This document shows, in pieces, positions 7,337-14,056 of a DNA stretch of 18,065 nt; position 1 is the stretch's first letter; each line of letters starts with the position of its first letter. The stretch spans positions 56,449 to 74,513 of the forward strand of contig DGYW01000032.1 in NCBI GenBank assembly GCA_002396805.1, read 5' to 3'. The notes below the pieces were generated by a model. That model was not told the DNA's origin. It saw only the letters and a program-made list of their open reading frames with translations, and did not search any database. The translations under genes and the position numbers were made by a program. Source of the stretch: Firmicutes bacterium UBA4996. GTDB lineage: Bacteria > Bacillota > Limnochordia > Darwinibacteriales > Darwinibacteriaceae.

Positions 7337-7867
7337 ATGGCGGAGACTCATATTACTAAACAAGCCTTAGCATCGGCCATGAAAGAACTCATGGCCGATG
7401 TTCCCATGGAAAAAATCACCATAGGTGATATTGTTGGTCGTTGTCAAATGACACGGCAGAGCTTTTATTACCATTTTAAGGACAAGTACGATTTGGTGAA
7501 CTGGATTTATTACACTGAATTTGTTTCAGAAATACAAGGCTTTCTCCACGAGTCTGGTTGGGAACTACTTTATCGCACTTGTCAGTTTTTCTATGACAAT
7601 CGCCGTTTTTACCAGAACGCTTTGGCGGTGGAGGGGCAAAACTCCTTTTCTGAGTATTTCCATGAAGTGATTTATCCCATTATCCTGGTCCAGGCTAGAG
7701 ATGTGTTTTCTGATGATGTGGATTGTGAGTTTTTTGCCACCTTTTTCGCAGATGCCATATTACTCTCCATTAGGAAATGGCTACTGTCTGGTGCGGAAAT
7801 ATCGCCCGATCGGTTTGTGGAGTTAATGAAAGCAGCCGTTACTCGTGAGACTAGTGAGGCTGGATAG
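7337..7867 (+). CDS. TetR/AcrR-family regulator, DhaS-like
   Basis: A 176-residue one-domain-pair regulator. The N-terminal HTH (about residues 25-48) ends in the TetR hallmark QSFYYHFKDKYDLVNW. The C-terminal ligand domain resembles the DhaS/TetR_C type, with a conserved YDNRRFYQNAL and a final RKWLLSG stretch. ATG 7337 is chosen because AAGGG (7323-7327) is 9 nt upstream; a TTG at 7328 would have the RBS touching the start. Only 20 bp separate it from ireB, and no promoter is seen there, so it probably depends on the alaS-ireB transcript. Its 3' end overlaps the opposing gene by 17 bp. Likely targets are the divergent genes immediately downstream (inference). The ligand is unknown; DhaS itself is a dihydroxyacetone-kinase co-activator, but no dha genes are present here. 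Confidence 0.9.
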   Translation: MAETHITKQALASAMKELMADVPMEKITIGDIVGRCQMTRQSFYYHFKDKYDLVNWIYYTEFVSEIQGFLHESGWELLYRTCQFFYDNRRFYQNALAVEGQNSFSEYFHEVIYPIILVQARDVFSDDVDCEFFATFFADAILLSIRKWLLSGAEISPDRFVELMKAAVTRETSEAG

Positions 7868-8888
7868 CCATAGCTTGGGCAATTCTCGGCAAGCTATGGC
7901 TTTTTATATTCACACCTGGAAGCGTTGTATTCTCCCAAGCCTGGCGAACATTGCCTTGATGGTCAATTACGAAGTATTTTGATCCAGGACCAATATTTTC
8001 TGCACGCTCTTTTAGATCCATTCTTAGATCCAGCAAAAATATGGAAGCCCCTCTAGAACTACGGGCTTGAGCCAAAAATTCTTTCAAATTTGCTTCAGAG
8101 ACGGGGCCAAGGTCCCCTTTCAACTCAAAACAGGCAAAGGAACCTTGGAGGATGCTTAGTTGCTTTTGCAAACTCGGATCGAGGATATAGGAGAGGGAAT
8201 TGCTATCATAACTAATGCTCGTGCCAAAGAGGCATTTGTTCTCCACGAGGATTTGTGCTGCCCCCCTGCATTTCTTGTAGGTTGCAGAAGTGTAGGGTAA
8301 AACTACTGCAATATTTTGTGCCTTGCGGACCGCTTTTGCCAACTCATCGCTAATTAAGTGGGGAGGGCAAGAGATGAAACAGGCATGATCTGAGAAGTTT
8401 TGTAAGGTTTGCACTACATCTTCTACTTCCCCAGTTCTTCCCTCTACCCAAAACAGACTGGAGTAAATACCCTGTTCTTCCCCTGCTGTAAGCATCTCTT
8501 CTAGGATAGGGAGGGGTAGCATGCCTCCCTGGAAGTCAAAGAATAAACTAGGAGGAAGGGCGTATCCGGTGAGGGCGGCATTTTGTCGAAGGATTTTCGA
8601 GCCATGAATCCACCCATTATACCCGAGATTAATGCCCACCCTTTTCAAAATGCGGTGGTCTGTAGTGTTGAGCACATGCCTAGCCATGCTAAAATATGAG
8701 CTGCGAGAGTCCACCAATCGGGAGTGCATATTCCAAAAAAAGCCCCTTTGTTCTTGGTCTTGGGCAAAATAGGAACCGAGATCTACAAGGTTACGTAGGC
8801 CACGGTAGAGATTATCTTGAATATCACGTAGGCCCTTGGTTATGGCCGTATCAATCATGGTGTAAGTGAGCACACGGGATCTATCCAC
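7851..8888 (-). CDS. Cysteine-cluster-less radical SAM-like paralogue (pseudoenzyme candidate)
   Basis: A 345-residue protein with no family signature I can name, but it aligns by eye with the radical SAM protein encoded divergently at 9058. Matching segments (this protein / enzyme): ILKRVGINLGYNGWIHGSK / LLFENFLINASFLGRK; PPSLFFDF / PWAILLDP; LPILEEMLTAGEEQGIYSS / FAELDSIVTQGKEIGVYFY; ISDELAKAVRKAQNIAVV / IDEAFADEMLKVKNFVPA; AAQILVENKCLFGTSISY / AMKILQARNLLFGISCCY; SIFLLDL / PMFIMDF; GSKYFVIDHQGNV / GRRYLHINANGDV; VNIKSHSL / CNIKDTSL. After FFDF (116-119) some 15 residues including CxxxCxxC are absent, GGEP has become VEGR, and the auxiliary-cluster cysteines are replaced. It stops where the enzyme's last 80 or so residues begin. 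GTG 8888 is chosen because AAGGAGGT is 6 nt upstream. Function unknown: a partner subunit, substrate-binding pseudoenzyme or antagonist is likely. Confidence 0.85.
   Translation of the reverse strand: MDRSRVLTYTMIDTAITKGLRDIQDNLYRGLRNLVDLGSYFAQDQEQRGFFWNMHSRLVDSRSSYFSMARHVLNTTDHRILKRVGINLGYNGWIHGSKILRQNAALTGYALPPSLFFDFQGGMLPLPILEEMLTAGEEQGIYSSLFWVEGRTGEVEDVVQTLQNFSDHACFISCPPHLISDELAKAVRKAQNIAVVLPYTSATYKKCRGAAQILVENKCLFGTSISYDSNSLSYILDPSLQKQLSILQGSFACFELKGDLGPVSEANLKEFLAQARSSRGASIFLLDLRMDLKERAENIGPGSKYFVIDHQGNVRQAWENTTLPGVNIKSHSLPRIAQAMAIQPH
7866..7905 (+). terminator. Intrinsic terminator of alaS-ireB-tetR, inside the opposing coding sequence
   Basis: A perfect 12-bp stem, AGCCATAGCTTG (7866-7877) with CAAGCTATGGCT (7890-7901), has a 12-nt loop and a five-T tail (7901-7905). 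The hairpin starts within the tetR stop codon and lies wholly in the C-terminal codons of the minus-strand gene. In minus-strand RNA the hairpin is followed by ATCCAGCC, not a U tract, so it acts on plus-strand transcripts only. Confidence 0.9.
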
Positions 8889-9051
8889 TGGCTAACCTCC
8901 TTTTGTAACCTAAATATATCCCGTTTTCAGCGTAGTAGACATAGACAAAACGAGAAAGTGTCAAAAATTACGACATTGGTCGACCTTTGTCTAAGGAAAC
9001 CTTCCGTTCTTTCCAGTAAAATGGGGTCAAAGGATAGGATAGGGAGGTCAT
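8889..9051. promoter_or_regulatory. Divergent regulatory region with nested inverted repeats
   Basis: This 163-bp gap drives the minus-strand pseudoenzyme and the plus-strand radical SAM operon. TAGACAAA (8942-8949) and TTTGTCTA (8986-8993) are perfect 8-bp inverted arms. Between them lie a 21-bp imperfect palindrome (8957-8977, outer arms AGTGTC and GACATT, 7 of 10 pairs matched) and the perfect 8-bp palindrome GGTCGACC (8978-8985). The first palindrome contains a minus-strand TTGACA (8959-8964). The size and symmetry fit a TetR-family operator. TAAAAT (9017-9022) could be a plus-strand -10 but has no good -35. Confidence 0.55.
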
Positions 9052-9057
9052 TTGAAG

Positions 9058-10437
9058 ATGACTAAAAATGGTATAGTTAACAGGGTGCAGGTCGCAGGTC
9101 TACGGCGGGTTCTTAATTATCTGGATACTAATCCTCATGAAAACATTCCTAAAATCACTAATTGGATGATTAGACTTGATCCCAAGGAAAAGTATGTTGC
9201 TTATCAAGCTAAGGTGGTGCGGGATGCCCTACAAGATGAAGAGAGCAACTGGTACCAATATGTGGAGTCACTTTATTCCGATATTGATAATGGGCAACGG
9301 AAACTGCTCTTTGAGAACTTCTTAATTAACGCTTCCTTCTTAGGTCGGAAGCAGCAAGATAAGGTGCGTGCTAAACATCAGTGCAATGTGCCATGGGCAA
9401 TCCTGTTAGACCCTACGTCCGCTTGTAATCTTAAGTGCATTGGTTGCTGGGCAGCGGAATACGGTAATCGGTTAAATTTAACCTTTGCTGAACTGGATAG
9501 TATCGTTACACAGGGGAAAGAAATAGGTGTGTATTTTTATGTCTTCTCTGGAGGAGAACCTTTAGTTCGCAAGCATGATATTATCCGCCTTTGTGAAAAA
9601 CATCAAGATTGTGCTTTCTTGTCGTTTACTAATGGCACCTTAATCGACGAAGCCTTCGCAGATGAAATGCTCAAGGTAAAGAATTTTGTGCCAGCAATTA
9701 GTGTTGAAGGTTTTGCTGAAGAGACAGATGCACGGAGGGGAGAAGGCACCTACGACGCGGTAGTGAAAGCTATGAAAATTCTCCAAGCGCGGAATCTCCT
9801 TTTTGGAATTTCTTGTTGTTACACTAGTCAAAACACAGAAATCATTGGCAGTGAAACCTACTTTGATGATATGATAGACAAGGGAGCCAAGTTTGCTTGG
9901 TTGTTTACCTACATGCCTGTTGGGGTGGATGCTGTACCGGAGCTACTTGTTAGCCCAGAACAACGGGAGTACATGTATAGACAGATTCGGGGTTTACGTG
10001 CCACTAAGCCCATGTTCATTATGGACTTTTGGAATGACGGGGAGTATGTTGAAGGCTGTATAGCAGGTGGAAGACGTTACCTACACATTAACGCCAACGG
10101 TGACGTTGAGCCCTGTGCTTTTATCCATTACTCCAATTGCAACATTAAGGATACCTCCTTGTTGGACGCCCTCAAATCACCGCTATTTATGGAATATCAC
10201 AAGGGACAACCGTTTAATGATAACCATCTTCGTCCTTGTCCACTGTTGGATAACGAGGACAGGTTAGCAGAAATGGTGGATCGAGCCGGTGCCTATAGCA
10301 CGGATTTACAAAATCCTGAAGATGTCCATGATCTTTGTGGAAAGTGTAGTCAAGCTGCCCGGGGATGGCAACCAGTAGCTGATGATCTTTGGGAGACTAG
10401 TCGACAAGGGCAAGTAAAGGAGAACGTTAGCGTATGA
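9058..10437 (+). CDS. Radical SAM enzyme with C-terminal auxiliary-cluster cysteines
   Basis: A 459-residue radical SAM enzyme. A helical N-terminal region (about 1-110) precedes the barrel. The SAM cluster motif is C123-x3-C127-x2-C130 in TSACNLKCIGCWAAEYG; GGEP (165-168) and TNGTLIDEAFADE follow, then SVEGFAEETDARRG. A SPASM-like tail holds C334 (GCIAGGRRYLHINANGD), C353 (EPCAF), C394 (RPCPLL), C427 and C430 (CGKC), enough for at least one auxiliary Fe-S cluster. This is a widespread clostridial protein type whose substrate I do not know. ATG 9058 (9 nt from AGGGAGGT) is preferred to TTG 9052 (3 nt from it). Its stop overlaps the degV start (ATGA), tying the two in translation. Its cluster-less paralogue is encoded divergently upstream. 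Confidence 0.93.
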   Translation: MTKNGIVNRVQVAGLRRVLNYLDTNPHENIPKITNWMIRLDPKEKYVAYQAKVVRDALQDEESNWYQYVESLYSDIDNGQRKLLFENFLINASFLGRKQQDKVRAKHQCNVPWAILLDPTSACNLKCIGCWAAEYGNRLNLTFAELDSIVTQGKEIGVYFYVFSGGEPLVRKHDIIRLCEKHQDCAFLSFTNGTLIDEAFADEMLKVKNFVPAISVEGFAEETDARRGEGTYDAVVKAMKILQARNLLFGISCCYTSQNTEIIGSETYFDDMIDKGAKFAWLFTYMPVGVDAVPELLVSPEQREYMYRQIRGLRATKPMFIMDFWNDGEYVEGCIAGGRRYLHINANGDVEPCAFIHYSNCNIKDTSLLDALKSPLFMEYHKGQPFNDNHLRPCPLLDNEDRLAEMVDRAGAYSTDLQNPEDVHDLCGKCSQAARGWQPVADDLWETSRQGQVKENVSV

Positions 10438-11273
10438 TCAAAGTTAGTGCCGATAGTACCTGCGATCTTTCGCCGGAGTTAATTAAAGAATTTGATATTG
10501 CTATTACCCCTTTAAGTATCGTGGTGGAAGACCAGGTTTTTAAGGACGGGGTGGACATCCACCCCGTTGATGTTTTTCGGTTTGTGGACGACGAAGGGAA
10601 ATCATGCCAAACAGGAGCAGTTAATGTTTTCGAGTATCAACAGCATTTTCAAGAACTAAGTAAACAGCATAGTGCCATAATTCAGATTTGTTTAGGCTCT
10701 GGCTTTTCCTCTTGCTATTCCAACGCCCTTTTAGCTGCTAGGGACTTTCCCAATGTTCATGTGGTGGACTCGAAAAATCTGTCTAGTGGGATGGGACATC
10801 TTGTCTATGATGCGGCTTTATTGGCCCAAGCTGGCATTGAACCCGTTGAGATAAAAAAACGTCTCGATGCCCTTGTTCCTAAAGTGGAAGCCAGCTTTAT
10901 TATTGATCGTTTGGACTATTTGGCTAAAGGTGGCAGATGCTCCGCAATCACAGCTCAAAGTGCAAAACTTTTGCGTCTAAAGCCTTGTATTGAAGTTCGA
11001 GACGGTGCTATGATTGTGGGGCGGAAATATCGAGGCAGTTTTGAGAAGGCCCTCCGCACTTATGTGCAGGAACGCCTAGAGGGTCGCGATGATCTTGATT
11101 ATAGCAGGGTGTTCATTACCCACCCCGCCTGTAAGTCGGAAGTGGTGGCTATGGTTAGGGCAAGTATTGAAGAATACGGTCATTTTGAGGAAATTATTGA
11201 AACCCGAGCCGGATGCACTATCTCAAATCATTGTGGTCCCAATACCTTAGGAATCTTATTCAAACGCCTTTAG
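10434..11273 (+). CDS. DegV family fatty-acid-binding protein (FakB-like)
   Basis: A 279-residue DegV protein. Family members bind a single fatty acid; as FakB they present it to the kinase FakA. Landmarks: DSTCDLSPEL (7-16), the TGAVNVFEYQQHF region where the family has T-S-x-P/V (60-72), ICLGSGFSSCYSNAL (85-99) in the fatty-acid carboxylate loop, VVDSKNLSSGMG (110-121), and DYLAKGGRCS with LLRLKPCIEVRDG (161-191). The last part, SNHCGPNTLGILF, matches the family's H-x-GP-G-x-G end. The cysteines at 86 and 94 within the SS-SG loop are somewhat unusual. The ATGA overlap with the radical SAM gene and RBS AAAGGAGAA (10416-10424) indicate coupling. No fakA is present in the window. Functional coupling to the radical SAM enzyme (lipid substrate) is inference. 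Confidence 0.94.
   Translation: MIKVSADSTCDLSPELIKEFDIAITPLSIVVEDQVFKDGVDIHPVDVFRFVDDEGKSCQTGAVNVFEYQQHFQELSKQHSAIIQICLGSGFSSCYSNALLAARDFPNVHVVDSKNLSSGMGHLVYDAALLAQAGIEPVEIKKRLDALVPKVEASFIIDRLDYLAKGGRCSAITAQSAKLLRLKPCIEVRDGAMIVGRKYRGSFEKALRTYVQERLEGRDDLDYSRVFITHPACKSEVVAMVRASIEEYGHFEEIIETRAGCTISNHCGPNTLGILFKRL
10547..10566. repeat. Near-perfect 20-bp inverted repeat inside degV
   Basis: CGGGGTGGA (10547-10555) and TCCACCCCG (10558-10566) are perfect 9-bp arms with a 2-bp centre, in codons for residues 38-45. In RNA it would fold as a 7-bp GC-rich stem with a 4-nt loop. No T tract follows, so it is not a terminator. Confidence 0.6.
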
Positions 11274-11288
11274 TTCGAGGGGATTTAT

Positions 11289-12233
11289 GTGGAATATTTG
11301 CAATTAGGTCAAACAGATTTGTTCGTGTCAAAACTCTGCTTTGGAGCCCTAACTATAGGTCCATTGCAAAGGGGATTGAACGAAGCGGAGGGGGGCGCCA
11401 TCATCCGTCGAGCCCTCGAGTTAGGAGTCAACTTTATAGATACAGCCGAACTGTACGGTACTTACGGACACATTCGTGTTGCATTGCAGGATCTTGACCC
11501 AACGTACCCTGTAGTGGTGGCTACTAAGTCATACGCATTCACCCGGGATGGGATGTTGTTCAGTCTGGAAAAAGCACAAAGGGAACTAGATCTAGATGTA
11601 ATTCCTATTTTTTTATTACACGAGCAAGAATCTAGTCACACTTTGAGAGGGCATTGGCCTGCCTTAGAAGTACTGTGGGAAGCAAAGAAAGCGGGCCTGG
11701 TTCAAGCTGTAGGAATATCCACACACCATGTGGAGGGAGTGGCGGCCGCTGCGGAAGTTCCCGAAATCGATGTGATTTCGCCTTTGATTAACATTACCGG
11801 AATTGGCATTCAAGGTGGAACTAGGGAAGATATGTTGACCGCGATTCAAGGCGCTGTTAGCAAGGGTAAAGGGATTTACGCTATGAAACCTCTTGGCGGT
11901 GGTCATTTGTTGGCTCGGTGGTCTACTGCCCTCGACTACTTGCTCTCCAAACCAGAAATCCACTCAGTTGCAGTGGGGATGAAAAGTATTGAAGAGGTCG
12001 AACATAATGTAGCTTACTTTCAAGGTCGACGGGATTTACCCAAACCTACAAGTACTACCCGGCGCCTCCATATTGACGATTGGTGTATTGGTTGCGCGGC
12101 GTGTGTTAATGCCTGTCCTAACGGAGCACTGGAAATTAGAGGTGGTCAGGCAGTGGTGGCTCATCCAGAACAGTGCGTTTTTTGTGGTTACTGTGGAGCC
12201 AATTGTCCAGAGTTTGCCATCAAGGTAATTTAA
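11289..12233 (+). CDS. Aldo/keto reductase with C-terminal 2[4Fe-4S] ferredoxin domain
   Basis: A 314-residue fusion. The AKR barrel (about 1-255) retains the catalytic tetrad: D51 and Y56 (FIDTAELYG), K80 (VATKSY) and H111 (LLHEQE). The tail carries two clostridial-type ferredoxin motifs, C266-x2-C269-x2-C272-x3-C276-P and C296-x2-C299-x2-C302-x3-C306-P, for two [4Fe-4S] clusters. Fd-tailed AKRs are frequent in anaerobes and may couple NAD(P)H or ferredoxin electrons to a carbonyl reduction; the substrate is unknown. GTG 11289 is preferred because GAGGGG (11277-11282) is 6 nt upstream; an out-of-frame ATG overlaps it. It lies 15 bp after degV and 12 bp before ruvX, so all are probably co-transcribed. 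Confidence 0.93.
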   Translation: MEYLQLGQTDLFVSKLCFGALTIGPLQRGLNEAEGGAIIRRALELGVNFIDTAELYGTYGHIRVALQDLDPTYPVVVATKSYAFTRDGMLFSLEKAQRELDLDVIPIFLLHEQESSHTLRGHWPALEVLWEAKKAGLVQAVGISTHHVEGVAAAAEVPEIDVISPLINITGIGIQGGTREDMLTAIQGAVSKGKGIYAMKPLGGGHLLARWSTALDYLLSKPEIHSVAVGMKSIEEVEHNVAYFQGRRDLPKPTSTTRRLHIDDWCIGCAACVNACPNGALEIRGGQAVVAHPEQCVFCGYCGANCPEFAIKVI

Positions 12234-12245
12234 GGGAGCCGAGAG

Positions 12246-12656
12246 ATGAGAATACTAGGTTTGGATGTAGGCGAAAAGACTATTGGAGTTGCTGTAAGCG
12301 ATCCTATGGGGTGGACAGCCCAGGGCGTCACTGTGATCAGACGAACTTCGCTAGTTAAAGATTTTCAACTTCTGCAAGAAATCGTTAAGGAATACAAGGT
12401 TGAAAAGTTCGTAGTTGGCTTGCCAAGGCGCACCGATGGGACTTATGGTCCTGAAACCGATAAAATTTATTATTTTGGAGGAGAATTGGAAAGGGAATTG
12501 GGACTCCCGGTAGAATACTGTGATGAGCGGTTTTCCACTGTAGCCGCAGAACGGATTTTATTAGAGGGAGATGTAAGTCGAGCTAAACGGCGCCAAGTCA
12601 TCGACAAGGTGGCCGCCACTGTGATTTTGCAGGCATATTTAGATCGCAAGGCGTAA
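12246..12656 (+). CDS. ruvX: Holliday-junction resolvase-like protein RuvX/YqgF
   Basis: A 136-residue RNase H-fold nuclease of the YqgF family (B. subtilis YrrK), implicated in pre-16S rRNA 5'-end processing and proposed as a Holliday junction resolvase. Motifs: D7 in LGLDVGEKTIGVAVSDP, VVGLPRRTDGTYG (56-68, equivalent to the VGLP..xDG motif), and DERFSTVAAE with a terminal DKVAATVILQAYLD that carries the last acidic residue. All expected active-site acidic residues are visible. It lies 12 bp after the AKR gene and 28 bp before the DUF1292 gene. In Bacillus it directly follows ireB, so it now depends on the accessory operon's transcription or on an internal promoter I could not see. Confidence 0.95.
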   Translation: MRILGLDVGEKTIGVAVSDPMGWTAQGVTVIRRTSLVKDFQLLQEIVKEYKVEKFVVGLPRRTDGTYGPETDKIYYFGGELERELGLPVEYCDERFSTVAAERILLEGDVSRAKRRQVIDKVAATVILQAYLDRKA

Positions 12657-12684
12657 AAGCTAGAGTGCAAAGGGAGGAATAACC

Positions 12685-12972
12685 ATGACTGACAGACACG
12701 ATCATAATCATGATCACGACCACGATTTAGAGCTAGATATTATTGTTTTGGTAGATGAGGACGACACAGAACACACCTTTACTGTGTTGGAGTATGTAGA
12801 AATTGAGGAACAGGTTTACGCAGTCCTGCTACCTGAAGAGAACCCTGAGGAAGGTGCCTTCATCTTTAGAGTAGAAGTTGATGAAAATGGCGAAGAAATC
12901 CTCATGGATATCGAAGATGATGAAGAATTTGAGAGAGTGGTAGAAGTACTAGAATCTGACGAACTCGATTAG
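12685..12972 (+). CDS. DUF1292 protein (YrzB-like) with His/Asp-rich N terminus
   Basis: A 95-residue, very acidic protein. The core from about residue 15 to 80 (DIIVLVDEDDTEHTFTVLEY ... YAVLLPEEN ... EGAFIFRVEVDENGEE) is the DUF1292 domain, found across Firmicutes between ruvX and mltG; its function is unknown. The N terminus has histidines at 5, 7, 9, 11 and 13 alternating with Asp/Asn (HDHNHDHDHD), which looks able to bind a metal such as Zn or Ni. The RBS AGGGAGGA (12671-12678) is 6 nt before ATG 12685. The order ruvX-DUF1292-mltG agrees with Bacillus yrrK-yrzB-yrrL. Confidence 0.93.
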   Translation: MTDRHDHNHDHDHDLELDIIVLVDEDDTEHTFTVLEYVEIEEQVYAVLLPEENPEEGAFIFRVEVDENGEEILMDIEDDEEFERVVEVLESDELD

Positions 12973-13003
12973 AGGATGTTCTTTTTTGGGGGTGGATAAC
13001 TCT

Positions 13004-14044
13004 ATGCCCGAAAACCTTCAGATAGCATCGAAACGGACCTTGTTTGGTGTGGTCCGTTTTCTGTTACTGCTGGCACTTTTTGGCACAGTTAGCCTGGGAG
13101 CGCTCATGATGTTTAGTATTCGCCCGGCAAACAATGATCCAGCGGCCTTGAGCAAGATTATCCATGTTCAGCATGGGATGTCTGCTGGACATATTGCCGA
13201 TCTTTTGAGTGATGAGGGAATTATTTCTGATCCAATTCTCTTTCGATTTGTGGTCCGAGTATTGCGAGCGGAGCAGAGTCTCCAAGCGGGTTATTATCTT
13301 CTGAACCCTACTATGGGTCCACTGGAGATCATCGATCACCTGCGCTATGGCGAAGTGACCACTGAACGTGTTGTGATTCCAGAGGGTCTAGAAATTAAGC
13401 AGATCGCCACGATTTTAGCGGAACGAGGATTGGTAGATCGGGAGCGCTTTATTGAGTTGGCCCATGATGCCTCTTTAGTATTTGGAGACAATTGGCCCAT
13501 GGATTTGCCAATAGCGTCTTTAGAGGGTTATCTGTTTCCGGATACCTATCGCTTTAGTCTAGGGCAAAGTGAAGAGGACATCATTGGGCAGATGGTTCAC
13601 CGCTTCCTGCAAGTTCTGTCAGGGGAGGTGGCCACGTTGTTGGAAGAAAGTGAATTTACGCTTCACGAGGTAGTCACCTTGGCCTCGATTGTGGAACGGG
13701 AGATTATGGTGGACCACGAACGTCCTATTGTGGCTTCGGTTTATCTAAATCGTTTGGCCATCGATATGCCTTTGCAGGCAGATCCCACGGTGCGCTATGT
13801 GATGACAGAGGACCGTTCGAGGGTTTTGTACCGAGATTTGGAGATTGAATCCCCTTATAATACCTATCGAAATCGGGGATTACCACCTGGACCTATAGCC
13901 AGTCCTGGTTTGGCTTCGATTTTAGCTGTTTTCAATCCAGCAGAGACGGACTATTTCTTTTTTGTGAGTAAGCGGGATGGCACTCACCAGTTTAGTAAGA
14001 CTTATAACGATCACCTAAGGGCAAGACGGATGTTAGGTTATTAG
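13004..14044 (+). CDS. mltG: Endolytic murein transglycosylase MltG (YceG)
   Basis: A 346-residue membrane-anchored lytic transglycosylase that cleaves nascent glycan strands and terminates peptidoglycan elongation. One transmembrane helix at about 14-38 is followed by an extracytoplasmic part with a LysM-like segment (about 122-160, VVIPEGLEIKQIATILAERG) and the catalytic domain. LEGYLFPDTYRF (173-184) precedes the catalytic glutamate E231 in ASIVERE, equivalent to E. coli E218. PLQADPTVRYV, YNTYRNRGLPPGPIASPG and FFFVSKRDGTHQFSKTYNDH are family hallmarks. ATG 13004 is chosen, 8 nt after GGGGGTGG (12988-12995); the TTG 12986 and GTG 12992 alternatives coincide with that RBS. Confidence 0.96.
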   Translation: MPENLQIASKRTLFGVVRFLLLLALFGTVSLGALMMFSIRPANNDPAALSKIIHVQHGMSAGHIADLLSDEGIISDPILFRFVVRVLRAEQSLQAGYYLLNPTMGPLEIIDHLRYGEVTTERVVIPEGLEIKQIATILAERGLVDRERFIELAHDASLVFGDNWPMDLPIASLEGYLFPDTYRFSLGQSEEDIIGQMVHRFLQVLSGEVATLLEESEFTLHEVVTLASIVEREIMVDHERPIVASVYLNRLAIDMPLQADPTVRYVMTEDRSRVLYRDLEIESPYNTYRNRGLPPGPIASPGLASILAVFNPAETDYFFFVSKRDGTHQFSKTYNDHLRARRMLGY

Positions 14045-14056
14045 GAGGAAATTCGA

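Noticed and set aside
8889..9051. Confident promoter hexamers for both divergent genes
   Set aside because: A minus-strand TTGACA and a plus-strand TAAAAT are visible, but neither has a well-spaced partner, so only the palindromes are reported.
11213..11497. Plus-strand open frame across the degV-AKR junction
   Set aside because: It overlaps two well-supported genes in another frame, and its composition is not protein-like.
11664..11963. Minus-strand open frame inside the AKR gene
   Set aside because: Antisense to a conserved barrel with no RBS; a shadow frame.
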